Below, in pieces: positions 8,474 to 19,890 of a stretch of DNA of 51,744 nucleotides. The position numbers were made by a program, and so were the translations under genes. Position 1 is the stretch's first letter. Every line of letters starts with the position of its first letter. Source of the DNA: Burkholderiales bacterium (lineage in GTDB: Bacteria; Pseudomonadota; Gammaproteobacteria; Burkholderiales; Burkholderiaceae_C); assembly GCA_947372225.1 (NCBI GenBank), contig CANBSV010000007.1:1-51744 (forward strand), read 5' to 3'. The notes under the pieces were generated by a model, which was not told the origin of the DNA, did no database searches, and was given only the letters and a program-made list of their open reading frames with translations.

Positions 8474-8670
8474 GGGCCGATGTCTTTCTATTTTTGTGGG
8501 CTGACTTGACTCGGACCTTTGAAGGTCAGTGGTGCTTCAAAGGGCTGGGCTTTCGACCGCTTCAGGGTCGGGCTGTGTCGATTCTGGCAAATGCCAAGAC
8601 TCGGTGGCAGACCTCAGCCACGGTGGGCGCTGATGGAACAGCACAGCCGTGTGGAATCGAGACCAGCGGA

Positions 8671-8699
8671 AACAACAAAGCCGGCCACTGGGGCCGGCT
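8671..8699 (-). terminator. Rho-independent terminator of the VPLPA-CTERM gene
   Basis: A perfect 8-bp stem, AGCCGGCC (8679-8686) and GGCCGGCT (8692-8699), with a 5-nt loop. Read on the minus strand it is followed by TTTGTTGTT. It lies 22 bp beyond the stop codon of the minus-strand gene at 8721-9314. Confidence 0.8.
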
Positions 8700-8720
8700 C
8701 TGGCGTGATTTGCGGTCGGC

Positions 8721-9314
8721 TTACTTCGTCTTGCGCCGACGCCCCGCTGCACCGAGCGCACCGACGCCCGAAACCATCAACCAGGCAGCGGCTGGAAGGG
8801 GGACCGGGTTGATCGCCTGCAGCGTGCCGGCATAGGAGGAGACGGGCCCGACCAGGGTGCCCCGCACGTTCAAAGCGTAGTTCCCGGCCGAGAAATTGGT
8901 CGGTGCGATCACCGAGAACAACTGCTGTGCCCCAGTAAAAGCGATTGCAGACGTCCAGCCCTGGATCGAGGACGAATTGCTCAGGTCGATCAGGTTCATC
9001 TGCAAATTGGTGATGCCGGTGGTGACCGCGCCGTTGGTGTCGGTGAAATTGATGGTTCCGACAAAGGAGGTGACCAAGGCATCGGGAGCGAGCGTGAAAT
9101 TCCAGGTGTCCAGGAAGTTGTACGGGGATGCAATAGGCGGGTCAGAGAGCCCTGCCACAACCAGGTTTCCGCTCACGGTGGAATTCGAGAACGCCCGGGC
9201 ATCGGGCGCCGTGATCAAGCTCGGAGAGAAAGAGGTGATCATGTTCGCCGAGCTGAGATCGGCGTACGCCGTCAAAGTCACAAGCAACAGCAATGTGCGC
9301 GCGGTGGAACTCAT
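8721..9314 (-). CDS. VPLPA-CTERM sorting domain protein
   Basis: A 197-residue exported protein. It has an N-terminal signal sequence (residues 1-23), a serine/threonine/asparagine-rich beta-type middle part and a C-terminal sorting signal: VPLPA at residues 171-175, a short hydrophobic stretch (AAWLMVSGVGALGAAG) and a basic tail GRRRKTK. This tripartite tail is the VPLPA variant of the PEP-CTERM signal, which an exosortase (EpsH-type) cleaves, usually in bacteria that make extracellular polysaccharide. No exosortase gene is in the window. ATG 9314 has AAGGA 5 nt upstream. The mature domain is not one I recognise. Its position beside the pyruvyl transferase-like gene agrees with a surface or matrix role. 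Confidence 0.8.
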   Translation of the reverse strand: MSSTARTLLLLVTLTAYADLSSANMITSFSPSLITAPDARAFSNSTVSGNLVVAGLSDPPIASPYNFLDTWNFTLAPDALVTSFVGTINFTDTNGAVTTGITNLQMNLIDLSNSSSIQGWTSAIAFTGAQQLFSVIAPTNFSAGNYALNVRGTLVGPVSSYAGTLQAINPVPLPAAAWLMVSGVGALGAAGRRRKTK

Positions 9315-9469
9315 GTCAATCCTTGACAGTGGGGCTGCTGGGGCGACGATGTACCGCTGTGAGTCGCGGGTCGATCATCGATGCTTTGGGACTGCCTCTA
9401 TGGGCATTCGAGCCACTGTGACTGAGACCAACTCGCTCGTCCAAGGCTCGGAATATTCTGGAACCCACT

Positions 9470-9690
9470 CTAAATCTCGAGCCGTGAATCGTTGAAGTCA
9501 CGAAACGCGCCAAACATGAGCCGTTCGGGCCAGCCCTGAGAGATCAGCGCCGAGTGCAGCGCACGTGTCACGTCGACGGGTCTGAGCCCCGGTTGCGTGA
9601 TCGCGGCCAATGCGGTTTGCCCAGAGTGCGTCGCGAAGGGCAGGCCGGTCGTCGTGGGGGTAACTGCTGAACTCAAGCCCAAAAATCAAA
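9470..9690 (-). pseudogene. Possible decayed coding remnant
   Basis: Two overlapping minus-strand frames look partly protein-like: one beginning GLEFSSYPHDDRPALRD and the other ending WPERLMFGAFRDFNDSRLEI before a stop at 9470. They could be one gene end broken by a frameshift, cut off at the tRNA-derived repeat that begins at 9683. I recognise no family, and there is no ribosome-binding site. A chance pattern is equally possible. Confidence 0.18.
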
Positions 9691-9758
9691 AAGGGTCAGT
9701 CCCTTGTGAGAACTGACCCCTTGATTCAACTGGTGCGGCTGGCAGGAATCGAACCCAC
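9683..9758. repeat. Direct repeat, left copy (tRNA-Arg 3' end plus terminator; att-like)
   Basis: These 76 bases match 23137-23212 with a single difference (C at 9701, T at 23155). The repeat contains the hairpin terminator of tRNA-Arg (GGTCAGT...ACTGACC) and the last 28 nt of the tRNA including CCA. Similarity fades beyond 9758 into the anticodon arm. A duplicated tRNA 3' end is the usual scar of site-specific integration. Confidence 0.85.
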
Positions 9759-9780
9759 TATCCCTTGATTCGGGCTCTAG
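9731..9780 (-). pseudogene. tRNA-Arg 3' half, remnant
   Basis: On the minus strand 9758-9731 equals the T arm, acceptor 3' strand and CCA of tRNA-Arg at 23185-23261. The stretch 9780-9759 still aligns with the anticodon arm (CGAA of the loop is kept) but with about eight changes. No 5' half follows, so this cannot be a working tRNA. Confidence 0.8.
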
Positions 9781-10139
9781 GATTCGAACATCACGGATCT
9801 CCTTAGGGCTTGGAAGCGCCGGGAGTACTACACGGAGGCGCTCTGAGTCGCCGCTACATACTGCCTGGCTCCTGCTTTGCCTTGTCCTGGGCGCCAAATC
9901 CTGCAGCGGAGCAGGCGCGCACTGAGCACTCGTTGGCGCAGCCCTTGCCGGCTACGCGTCCGCACGTCCGGCGTGCAGCGCTCAAGTCGACCGCCTGACG
10001 ACCGATATCCGCCGTAAGGGTCAGTCCGCACGCGGCTGACAGGGCCCGCGCTCTCCCGGCAAGGAATTCTTGTGAGAAATTTCACGATCCATACGGTCAA
10101 GCAATCGCACCGGACTGGCCGATTCATCGCCGGTGCCAT
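9781..10139. other. Non-coding interval between tRNA remnant and signalling operon
   Basis: I find no supported gene here. A short plus-strand frame ends ...RREYYTEAL with a stop at 9844-9846 and could be the tail of a lost gene. The right part (about 10050-10139) is somewhat richer in A and T (GGAATTCTTGTGAGAAATTTCACG) and is the likely promoter region of the operon that starts near 10140. GTGAGAAATTTCAC inside it is an inverted repeat (GTGA-AAT/ATT-TCAC type, 10071-10084) and might be an operator. Confidence 0.35.
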
Positions 10140-11309
10140 TTGCCTGCACGCCACGCGCCGGGGCCCCGTTTGAAGGTTCTGATCATCGACGACAACCCCG
10201 TCAACGCCCGCTTGTTGACGGTGTTGTGTCGCCAGTTCCCGGAAGTGCAGGCGCTGGAGTTTCTCGATCCTTTGGACGCGCTCGAGTGGTGTCGCGAGCA
10301 CGATCCCGACCTCGTCATCGTCGATTACCAGATGCCGCAGATGGACGGCGTGAGTTTCATGAAGGCCCTTCGTGTCCTGCCGGGGCGTGAGGAGACTCCA
10401 GCACTCATGGTGACGGCCAATCACGACGTTTCCCTGCGCTACGAGGCCCTTGGTGCCGGCGCCAACGACTTCCTGACCAAGCCTGTCGATCGAATCGAGT
10501 TCCTGGCGCGCACCCGCAACATGCTGGCCGTTCGCCGGGGACAGAAAGCGCTGGCCGACCGCGCAGCTGCGCTTTCGGCGGCTGTGGATGAAGCCACGGC
10601 CACGATCCTGATGCGTGAGCGCGACACCATCTTCAGGCTGTCGCGCGCCGCGGAATACCGTGACCCCGAGACCGGCGCCCATGTGATCCGCATGGCGCAT
10701 TACTCGAGGCTGATCGCGCAGCAGCTCGGCCTGAGCCCCGAATTTCAGGAGGTGCTGTTTCAGGCTGCGCCGATGCACGACATCGGCAAAGTCGGCACGC
10801 CGGATCACATCCTGCTCAAGCCAGCCGGCCTGGGTGCTGGCGAAATGACCATCATGCGTCAGCACACGCAGATCGGTTACGAGATCCTGCGCGACAGCGC
10901 CTCGCCATTCCTCGAACTCGCTGCAGTCATCGCCCGCAGTCACCACGAGAAGTTCGACGGCAGCGGCTACCCGCTCGGCCTGTCAGGACAAGCCATCCCG
11001 CTTGCTGGCCGTATCGTCGCCGTGGCCGATGTACTGGATGCGCTGACCTCGGAGCGCCCCTACAAGGACGCATGGCCGGTCGGTGAGGCCAAGGCCTATC
11101 TGCTCAAGCACCGCGGCGGTCATTTCGATCCCGCGTGCGTCGACGCGCTGATGTCGGCATGGACCGAAGTGCTGTCGATCCGCCAGCAGTTTCAAGACGA
11201 CCCGAACGACATTGCGTTGCACCGGATGAAGGCCCGTGACGCTCACCTTCAGCCCCATCGGACCCTGTCCGCCTTGCCGCTGACTGAACCGCCCACCTAC
11301 CGTCTCTGA
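10140..11309 (+). CDS. Response regulator with HD-GYP c-di-GMP phosphodiesterase domain
   Basis: A 389-residue two-domain regulator. A receiver domain (about residues 11-130) has the acidic pair IIDD, the phosphoacceptor Asp62 in VIDYQMPQMDG and a KP near residue 118. A linker helix leads to an HD-GYP domain with His213-Asp214 in MHDIGK, HHEKFDGSGYP (GYP at residues 276-278) and DVLDALTSERPYK, all of which are intact, so hydrolysis of c-di-GMP is expected. It is the first gene of an operon with the FIST protein (37 bp gap), the hybrid kinase and the BLUF protein, and is the probable phosphorylation target of that kinase. The start is uncertain: TTG 10140 is used, TTG 10170 would begin directly at the receiver domain; neither has a clear ribosome-binding site. 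It is paralogous to the gene at 20796-21854. Confidence 0.88.
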   Translation: MPARHAPGPRLKVLIIDDNPVNARLLTVLCRQFPEVQALEFLDPLDALEWCREHDPDLVIVDYQMPQMDGVSFMKALRVLPGREETPALMVTANHDVSLRYEALGAGANDFLTKPVDRIEFLARTRNMLAVRRGQKALADRAAALSAAVDEATATILMRERDTIFRLSRAAEYRDPETGAHVIRMAHYSRLIAQQLGLSPEFQEVLFQAAPMHDIGKVGTPDHILLKPAGLGAGEMTIMRQHTQIGYEILRDSASPFLELAAVIARSHHEKFDGSGYPLGLSGQAIPLAGRIVAVADVLDALTSERPYKDAWPVGEAKAYLLKHRGGHFDPACVDALMSAWTEVLSIRQQFQDDPNDIALHRMKARDAHLQPHRTLSALPLTEPPTYRL

Positions 11310-11346
11310 CGCCCGCCCTGGCGTCCTAAATCCTCGAGGCCCCACC

Positions 11347-12513
11347 ATGCTCGTCAAGCAAGCCAACTTCACCCACGCGCCGAAAGCTGCCGTTCTCGCA
11401 CCGCTGGCCGCTATCGCACCGCAGCTGGTCCTGGTGTTCGGGTCGGTTGATGCGTTGACAGCACCGGGTCTGCCCGATCTCCTCACCACGACCTTCGGCA
11501 ACGCATCGCTGGCCGGCTGCACGACCGCTGGCGAGATTTCGGGCAGAGGCGTCTCCGATGGGCAACTGGTGATCACTGCACTGCACTTCGACGAGCCCGG
11601 CTTCGATGTCGCGACCACGCTGCTGGACGGCATGGGCGACTCCGCTGCCGCCGGCCTGCGCCTGGCCCGCCAACTTGACCAGCCGGGATTACACGACGTC
11701 CTGGTTCTGGGCCAGGGCGTCGATATCAACGGCAGTGCGCTTATCGAGGGCTTCCGCAAGGGCCTGCCGCCTCAGGTGAACCTGTCTGGCGGTCTCGCGG
11801 GTGACGGCGGTGCTTTCAAGCAGACCTTCACCCTGTCGCAACACACGGTTTCCAGCAACCAGATCGTGGCCATCGGCTTCCACGCGCCTGGTCTGGTCTT
11901 TCGGTACGGCTCCTTCCACGGTTGGCAGCCCTTCGGCCCGGCGCGCAAGGTGACGCGCTGCGAGGGCAATATCCTGTACGAACTCGATGGCACGCTGGCG
12001 CTTGATGTCTACAAGCACTACCTCGGCGATTACGCCAAGGACCTGCCGGGCTCAGGCCTGTTGTTCCCCTTCGAAATGCTCGGCGAGGATCGCCAAGGGC
12101 TGGGACTGATCCGCACCATCCTGGGAGTCGACGATGCCAGGGGCAGTCTCGTCCTGGCGGGCGACATCGATCCCTTGGGCTACCTGCGACTGATGCACGC
12201 CTCGACCGAATCCCTGGTCGAAGGCGCGCGCGAGGCCGCTCTGTTGGTCGGTGCGCAGGCCGATGGCCTGGGTGAGAACGGCCTGGCGCTTCTGGTCAGC
12301 TGCGTTGGCCGCAAGCTGGTGATGGGCGATCGGGTCGACGACGAGGTCGACGCGGTGTCGGAAGTCTTCGGGCGGGACACGCAGATTGCGGGTTTCTATT
12401 CGAACGGCGAGATCAGCCCGTCGCAGCAGGGAGTTTCGTACTGCAACCTGCACAACCAGACCATGACCATTACCCACTTGGCTGAGCGTTCGGCCAAGCG
12501 ACTGGCAACGTGA
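11347..12513 (+). CDS. FIST-domain sensor protein (NosP-like)
   Basis: A 388-residue cytoplasmic protein made of FIST_N (about 30-225) and FIST_C (about 230-370). Family stretches are LVLVFGSVDAL, AGCTTAGEI, NLSGGLAGDG near residue 150, and a C-terminal block QIAGFYSNGEISP followed by HNQTMT. FIST proteins bind small ligands; the best studied, NosP of Pseudomonas, binds haem and nitric oxide and regulates a hybrid kinase encoded beside it. The same arrangement is seen here, as the next gene is a hybrid kinase 54 bp downstream. Haem binding is not provable from sequence. The ATG lies a few bases behind CGAGGCCCC. A truncated relative of this gene occurs at 16172-16372. Confidence 0.87.
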   Translation: MLVKQANFTHAPKAAVLAPLAAIAPQLVLVFGSVDALTAPGLPDLLTTTFGNASLAGCTTAGEISGRGVSDGQLVITALHFDEPGFDVATTLLDGMGDSAAAGLRLARQLDQPGLHDVLVLGQGVDINGSALIEGFRKGLPPQVNLSGGLAGDGGAFKQTFTLSQHTVSSNQIVAIGFHAPGLVFRYGSFHGWQPFGPARKVTRCEGNILYELDGTLALDVYKHYLGDYAKDLPGSGLLFPFEMLGEDRQGLGLIRTILGVDDARGSLVLAGDIDPLGYLRLMHASTESLVEGAREAALLVGAQADGLGENGLALLVSCVGRKLVMGDRVDDEVDAVSEVFGRDTQIAGFYSNGEISPSQQGVSYCNLHNQTMTITHLAERSAKRLAT

Positions 12514-12567
12514 TGGTCGCCGCCTGAAGCAGGCCGACGCACCCACGCTCACGCATCCCGATCCGGC

Positions 12568-15386
<2,819 letters not shown>

Positions 15387-15390
<4 letters not shown>

Positions 15391-15824
15391 GACCTCCCTC
15401 ATACCAAGTGATCTACACGAGCTGCCCGTGCGAGTCGTTCACGCCCGCCGCGCTGAGCGACGTGATGGACGTCTCCCGCCGGAACAACCTGCGCCATGAC
15501 ATCACCGGCATCCTGCTGCACACGGAGGACCAGATATTGCAGGTCGTCGAAGGGCCTCAGGAGGCCGTACTGCAGTTGATGGAGCGCATCCGCGCTGACA
15601 CCCGACACGAGGACCTTCGCATCATCTTGGCGCACACGGTTGCACGCCGAGACTTCGGTGAATGGAACATGGCTTTGCGCGAAATGCCGCGCGAGGCTCT
15701 CGGCGCGTGCCCGGCCTTGAGCGAGTTCTTTGAGCCAGGGTTCGACATACAGGCGCTGCGATATGGCTCGCCGGCAACCTTTCTGCTGCGGGCCTTTCAC
15801 GAGCTGAATGTCAAGGCGACATAA
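15387..15824 (+). CDS. BLUF-domain blue-light receptor
   Basis: A 145-residue protein that is almost wholly a BLUF (FAD-binding blue-light sensing) domain. The residues of the photocycle are in place: the tyrosine in VIYTS (Tyr10), the asparagine in RRNNLRHDITG, the glutamine in ILQVVEG, and WNM near residue 95. A C-terminal extension of about 40 residues ends in an amphipathic helix that probably contacts a partner. Start ATG 15387 overlaps the kinase stop by 4 bp, so its translation is coupled to the kinase. It has no output domain and must act through another protein; the kinase, the FIST protein or the HD-GYP regulator of the same operon are the obvious candidates. Confidence 0.9.
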
Positions 15825-16049
15825 AGCCACCACGTCGCCCGTGTGTGCCCATCTTTGTTCGCCCGCTCTCGGGAGACCCGTGAGCAGCCACTGCCTGCGC
15901 CGACTCGAAGAGACCAGATGCCGGGAATCTGCCAGTCGCGACCGTCAACTGATGGCCGGGACTACCTGTTCGCGGCCGTTGCAGGAAAGAGCCCTTGGCC
16001 ACGACCGCGGGCTGCACGACGGTTGCACCAAGTCGTGGCCGGCGCTGAA
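15825..16049. other. Non-coding interval after the BLUF gene
   Basis: No gene is supported. It is the meeting zone of the plus-strand operon and minus-strand material. I see no convincing terminator hairpin with a T run. The interval ends where the 251-bp repeat begins at 16050. Confidence 0.4.
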
Positions 16050-16300
16050 CGACCCAGGCCCGTCCTAGAAGAAAGTGAATGAGCTTCTGGAACCGGTCAC
16101 TCGTCAGTGTTGCCGACATCTTCCTGTTGCTTGCAATCGCACCTGCCGCTATAGGTCGGGGACCTGCTGAGTCACGTGGTGCCGAGCTGGACCAGGCGGC
16201 TGCGCTGCTCTGAGCGGATGCTTTCCAGCGGCAAATCAAGTAGCTGGGCGTCCATCTGCGCCGCGCGCTGCTTGTAGATACCGCAGCCCAGCACCAGGTC
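16050..16300. repeat. 251-bp direct repeat, copy A
   Basis: Aligns without gaps to 22433-22683 with about 12 differences (about 95 percent identity). In copy B the sequence is the 3' end of a Cache gene plus its downstream region. In copy A the same sequence is joined to what looks like the 5' end of a FIST gene. The similarity stops sharply at both ends. Confidence 0.9.
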
Positions 16301-16372
16301 GGCCCGGGCGGCTGCGTCGGGCGGGCGCTGCCAGCCCGAGAGCTTGGTCCAGCGGAGCTGACTGACTTGCAT
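16172..16372 (-). pseudogene. Chimeric fragment: FIST 5' end fused to Cache-gene 3' end
   Basis: A 66-residue in-frame open frame. Residues 1-24 (MQVSQLRWTKLSGWQRPPDA and on) look like the start of a FIST protein, and residues 25-66 (from DLVLGCGIYK) are the tail of the Cache protein encoded at 22555-23115. The joint coincides with the end of the 251-bp repeat at 16300/16301. The start ATG (16372) has GGAGGAG about 9 nt upstream, and it lies 47 bp behind the hybrid kinase gene, so it is positioned as the last gene of that operon, as a FIST gene would be. It may still be translated, but neither domain is complete. The FIST assignment of so short a piece is tentative. Confidence 0.6.
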
Positions 16373-16419
16373 GCGATGCACTCCTCCAGGGGGTCAGGGC
16401 AGCGTGGGGCGACATTGAT

Positions 16420-19400
16420 TCACCACTGATATTCCTGCAGCGCGGTGGTGAATTCGGTGACAGCGGTTTCCAGTTCGGTGAGTGCGCCGGCCTCGGGGTG
16501 GCCTTCGTTGGCGAGCTTCTCAAGCCGCTCGGCTGCGAGGATGGAGCGCTCGGCGGCGAACAGGCTGACCATGCCTTTGATGGCGTGGGCCGCATGGCTC
16601 ACGCCCGGGCCGTCGGCGCCGGCCAGCCCCTGGTGCGCCTGCTGCAGCAGGGGCGGCGTGTCGCGCAGGAACATCTGCGCGAGCTCCTCGAACAGCCCGC
16701 GGTCGTTGTCCATGGTCTGGCGGGCCTTGGCGAAGTCGGCCACCGGCGTGGCCCGTGCCGCAGGCTCAGCCGCCACCAGCGGCACCGGCGCCCTGGCAGC
16801 GGCTTGCGTCAGCGCATCAAGCTCCTGCCACAGTGCCTCGGTGTCTATGGGCTTGGTCAGGTAGCCGTCCATGCCGTGGCCCAGGCATTCCTCGCGCGCG
16901 CCGCGCATGGCGTGCGCCGTCATGGCGACGATATGGATGTGGCCGCCCGTGGCGCTCTCGTGCTGGCGGATGCGCGCCGTGGCCTCGTAGCCGTTCATCT
17001 TGGGCATATCCACGTCCATCAGGATCGCGTCGAAATGGTTTTCTTGCCAGCACTGCACCGCTTCGATGCCGTTGTGGGCCACCGTCACGCGGTGACCGAG
17101 CTTTTGCAGCAGCCGCACCGCCAGCGTCTGGTTGATCGCGTTGTCCTCGGCCAGCAGCAAGTTGAGCTTGCGCCGGGTCTCGCGTAGCGAGTGCCGCGTG
17201 ATCAGCGCAGCACTGGTCCGCAGCGGCTCACCCAGCGCCGTCATGATCGCGTCGAGCAACTCCGACTGCGAGATGGGCTTCATCAGGTAGCTCGCCAGCC
17301 CCAGTTCGCGGCAGCGCGCAGCGTCTCCGCGCTGGCCTTCCGAGGTCAGCATCATCACCGCGGCGCCCACTTGCGAGTGCTCGCGGCGTATGCGCTCGAC
17401 CAGCTCGAAGCCATCGACTCCGGGCATGCGTACGTCCAGCATCACCAGGGCATAGGCTTGACCTGCACTGGCCGCACGCGCCAACTCGGCCAGCGCCTGC
17501 GCCGCGTCGGCCACGGTGGTGGGCCGCATCTGCCAGTTGCGCAGCATCTGCTCGAGCAAGCGCCGGTTGGTGGCGTTGTCGTCCACCACCAGCACCGGCA
17601 GGCCCGCCACCCGCCCGCTGCTCTGGTAGCGCGCCAGCGCGTCGTGCGAGCTCGCGGGCAGGCCCAACGTGAAGTAGAAGCTGCTGCCGCGCCCGGGTTC
17701 GCTGTCCAGTGCAATGTGTCCGCCCATGAGTTGCACCAGTTGCGCCGAGATGGTCAGCCCCAGTCCCGTGCCGCCGTAGTGCCGCGTGGTCGAGGTGTCG
17801 GCCTGGGAGAAGGACTCGAACACGGCTTGTTGCTTGTCCTGCGGGATACCAATGCCGGTGTCGCGAACGCAAAACCGCAGCTCGGCCAGCGCCTGGCTGG
17901 CGGCGTTGACGCGTTCGACCGAGACCTCGACCTCGCCGGCCTCGGTGAACTTGATGGCGTTGCCCACCAGGTTGACCAGCACCTGGCGCAGCCGCCCGGG
18001 GTCGCCGATCAGGCGTTCGGGCACGTCGGGGGCCACGCGCAGCATCAGCTCCAGCCCCTTCTGGTGCGCCCGCACGGCCAGTGACTTCATCGTCTCGCGC
18101 ATCATCTTCTCGAGCGAGAACTCGATGTGCTCGATGTCCAGCCGCCCGGCTTCGATCTTGGAGAAGTCCAGGATGTCGTTGACGATGTGCAGTAGCGAGT
18201 CCGCCGAGGCCTTCACCAAGCTGAGGTACTCGCGCTGCTCGGCGTTCAGCTCGGTGTCCAGCGCCAGCTCCGTCATCCCGATCACGCCATTCATCGGCGT
18301 GCGAATCTCGTGGCTCATGTTGGCCAAAAAATCACTCTTCACCCGGCTCGCCCGCTCTGCCGCCTCCTTCGCCTGCACGATCGCCTCCTGCGCCGCCTTG
18401 CGCGTCGTGATGTCCTGGAAGGCCACCACCGTGCCGTCGGGCTCGCCGTCGGGCGCGTGGATCGTCTTGGAAACCAGCACCACCGGGAAGCTCGTGCCGT
18501 CCTTGCGCGTAAATTTCTGGTCGTCCAGATGGGCTTCACCGTGCTCTTGCACCGCTAGGTGAATTGGGCATTCCCGGCGTGGCAGCGGCTCACCGGCGGC
18601 TGTGGTGATGTGGATGGTGTCGTGCACCTGCATGCCGATGAATTCGGCACGGGTCCAACCCAGCAGACGTTCAGCCTCGGCGTTCATGTAGGTGCAGCAG
18701 CCGTTCTGGTCCTGCACGTACAGGCCTTCGCCCAGGGTCTCGCTGATGCGTTCGAAGAAGGCGCGTTGTGCCGCCAGTTGCCCTTCGGCCAGCTTGCGGT
18801 CGGTGATGTCGGTGCGAATCGAGATGTATTGATGCGGCTTGCCGGTCTCGCTCAGCAGCGGCACGATCGTCGCATTGACCCAGAAGAGCGCGCCAGAGCG
18901 CCGGCGATTGCACATCTCACCGTGCCAGACCTGGCCGGCGGAGACGGTCTTCCAGAGCTCGTCGAAGAATTCGCGTGGGTGGTAGCCGGCATCGATGAGC
19001 CGCTGGTCCTGGCCCAGCAGCTCATCGCGGCGGTAGCCGCTGATCTGGCAGAAATGGTCGTTGGCGTAGGTGATCAAGCCGTCCGCGTCAGCGAAAGTGA
19101 CAATGGCATGCTGATCGAGGGCGAACTTCTGGTCGTCGAGCGCGCGGCGGCTGGCTTCGCGTTCGCGCACCAACAGCGTGGTCTGGTTGAGCATCTCCAC
19201 CACGCGTCGGATCTCGGTCGGTTCGTCTTCAGCCACCAATTGTTTGGCGTCAAGCTTGCCGGTGCCCAGGGCTTCGACCAAGTCGCGCAGTCGATCCAGG
19301 CTGCCCAGCCAGCGCCGCAAGGGGATGCGGATCAATATCAAGCCGGCGAACAGGCTCAGCGTGGCCACCGTGCCCACGACCAAGGACAGCGACCAAATGT

Positions 19401-19866
19401 CGTAGGCCACGTCGACGGCATCGAATTTCAGCCGCAGAACGCCATAGTCGCGGCCTCCGACCGACACCGGGCGGTTGATGTCGTCGAGCTGGTCCTGCAC
19501 CCAGCGCAGCAGCCAGGCCGGTGGCTTGCCGTGCGGCTGCCGAGACTCCGCGTGGATGCGGCTGCCCGTCATGTCGATGAAGGTGGCCGAGGCCAGGACC
19601 GACCCCTGCACGCCTCGCTCCAGGGTCCTGCTCACGTTGTCGTAGTCGCCGATCACCACGCTGTCGCTCACCGCCTGTGCCACCACCTCGACCAGCATCA
19701 CCGAAGCGGCTTCGGTGTGTTCGATCTGGCCGAGGACCCAGGACCTCATGATGAGTCCAAGTCCGCCGCCGACGAAGGTCAGCAAGGTCACGCCGTACAG
19801 CGCGAAGACCCGATCGGTGAGCGAGGACGGCAGCAGGCGCTCGAGTGCGGCCTTGAGTTTCGACAC
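16420..19866 (-). CDS. Membrane-bound hybrid histidine kinase (HAMP-PAS-PAS-HisKA-HATPase-REC-REC-HPt)
   Basis: A 1148-residue sensor kinase. Two transmembrane helices (about 20-40 and 158-180) enclose a periplasmic domain of 115 residues, followed by HAMP, two PAS domains (about 245-365 and 375-495), HisKA with His519 in NMSHEIRTPMNG, and an ATPase with NLVGNAIKF, DTGIGI and GGTGLGL. Two receivers carry Asp811 (LDVRMPGVDG) and Asp951 (MDVDMPKMNG), and an HPt domain carries His1094 in AHAIKGM. It is preceded 24 bp upstream by a periplasmic binding protein gene and, before that, an HD-GYP regulator, so the binding protein probably presents a ligand to the periplasmic domain and phosphate flows to the HD-GYP regulator. 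The kinase core resembles that of the kinase at 12568-15390. Confidence 0.92.
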   Translation of the reverse strand: MSKLKAALERLLPSSLTDRVFALYGVTLLTFVGGGLGLIMRSWVLGQIEHTEAASVMLVEVVAQAVSDSVVIGDYDNVSRTLERGVQGSVLASATFIDMTGSRIHAESRQPHGKPPAWLLRWVQDQLDDINRPVSVGGRDYGVLRLKFDAVDVAYDIWSLSLVVGTVATLSLFAGLILIRIPLRRWLGSLDRLRDLVEALGTGKLDAKQLVAEDEPTEIRRVVEMLNQTTLLVREREASRRALDDQKFALDQHAIVTFADADGLITYANDHFCQISGYRRDELLGQDQRLIDAGYHPREFFDELWKTVSAGQVWHGEMCNRRRSGALFWVNATIVPLLSETGKPHQYISIRTDITDRKLAEGQLAAQRAFFERISETLGEGLYVQDQNGCCTYMNAEAERLLGWTRAEFIGMQVHDTIHITTAAGEPLPRRECPIHLAVQEHGEAHLDDQKFTRKDGTSFPVVLVSKTIHAPDGEPDGTVVAFQDITTRKAAQEAIVQAKEAAERASRVKSDFLANMSHEIRTPMNGVIGMTELALDTELNAEQREYLSLVKASADSLLHIVNDILDFSKIEAGRLDIEHIEFSLEKMMRETMKSLAVRAHQKGLELMLRVAPDVPERLIGDPGRLRQVLVNLVGNAIKFTEAGEVEVSVERVNAASQALAELRFCVRDTGIGIPQDKQQAVFESFSQADTSTTRHYGGTGLGLTISAQLVQLMGGHIALDSEPGRGSSFYFTLGLPASSHDALARYQSSGRVAGLPVLVVDDNATNRRLLEQMLRNWQMRPTTVADAAQALAELARAASAGQAYALVMLDVRMPGVDGFELVERIRREHSQVGAAVMMLTSEGQRGDAARCRELGLASYLMKPISQSELLDAIMTALGEPLRTSAALITRHSLRETRRKLNLLLAEDNAINQTLAVRLLQKLGHRVTVAHNGIEAVQCWQENHFDAILMDVDMPKMNGYEATARIRQHESATGGHIHIVAMTAHAMRGAREECLGHGMDGYLTKPIDTEALWQELDALTQAAARAPVPLVAAEPAARATPVADFAKARQTMDNDRGLFEELAQMFLRDTPPLLQQAHQGLAGADGPGVSHAAHAIKGMVSLFAAERSILAAERLEKLANEGHPEAGALTELETAVTEFTTALQEYQW

Positions 19867-19890
19867 GGCAATCCTAGCTTGGGGCGGGCG

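Noticed and set aside
9781..9850. Possible second tRNA-like piece (GTTCGAATCC on the minus strand near 9784)
   Set aside because: No acceptor or anticodon stem can be built around it; probably a chance T-loop match or part of the decayed tRNA region.
16130..16165. Hairpin GGTCGGGGACC downstream of the Cache-gene tail as a terminator
   Set aside because: The stem is only 4 bp and no T run follows on the minus strand.
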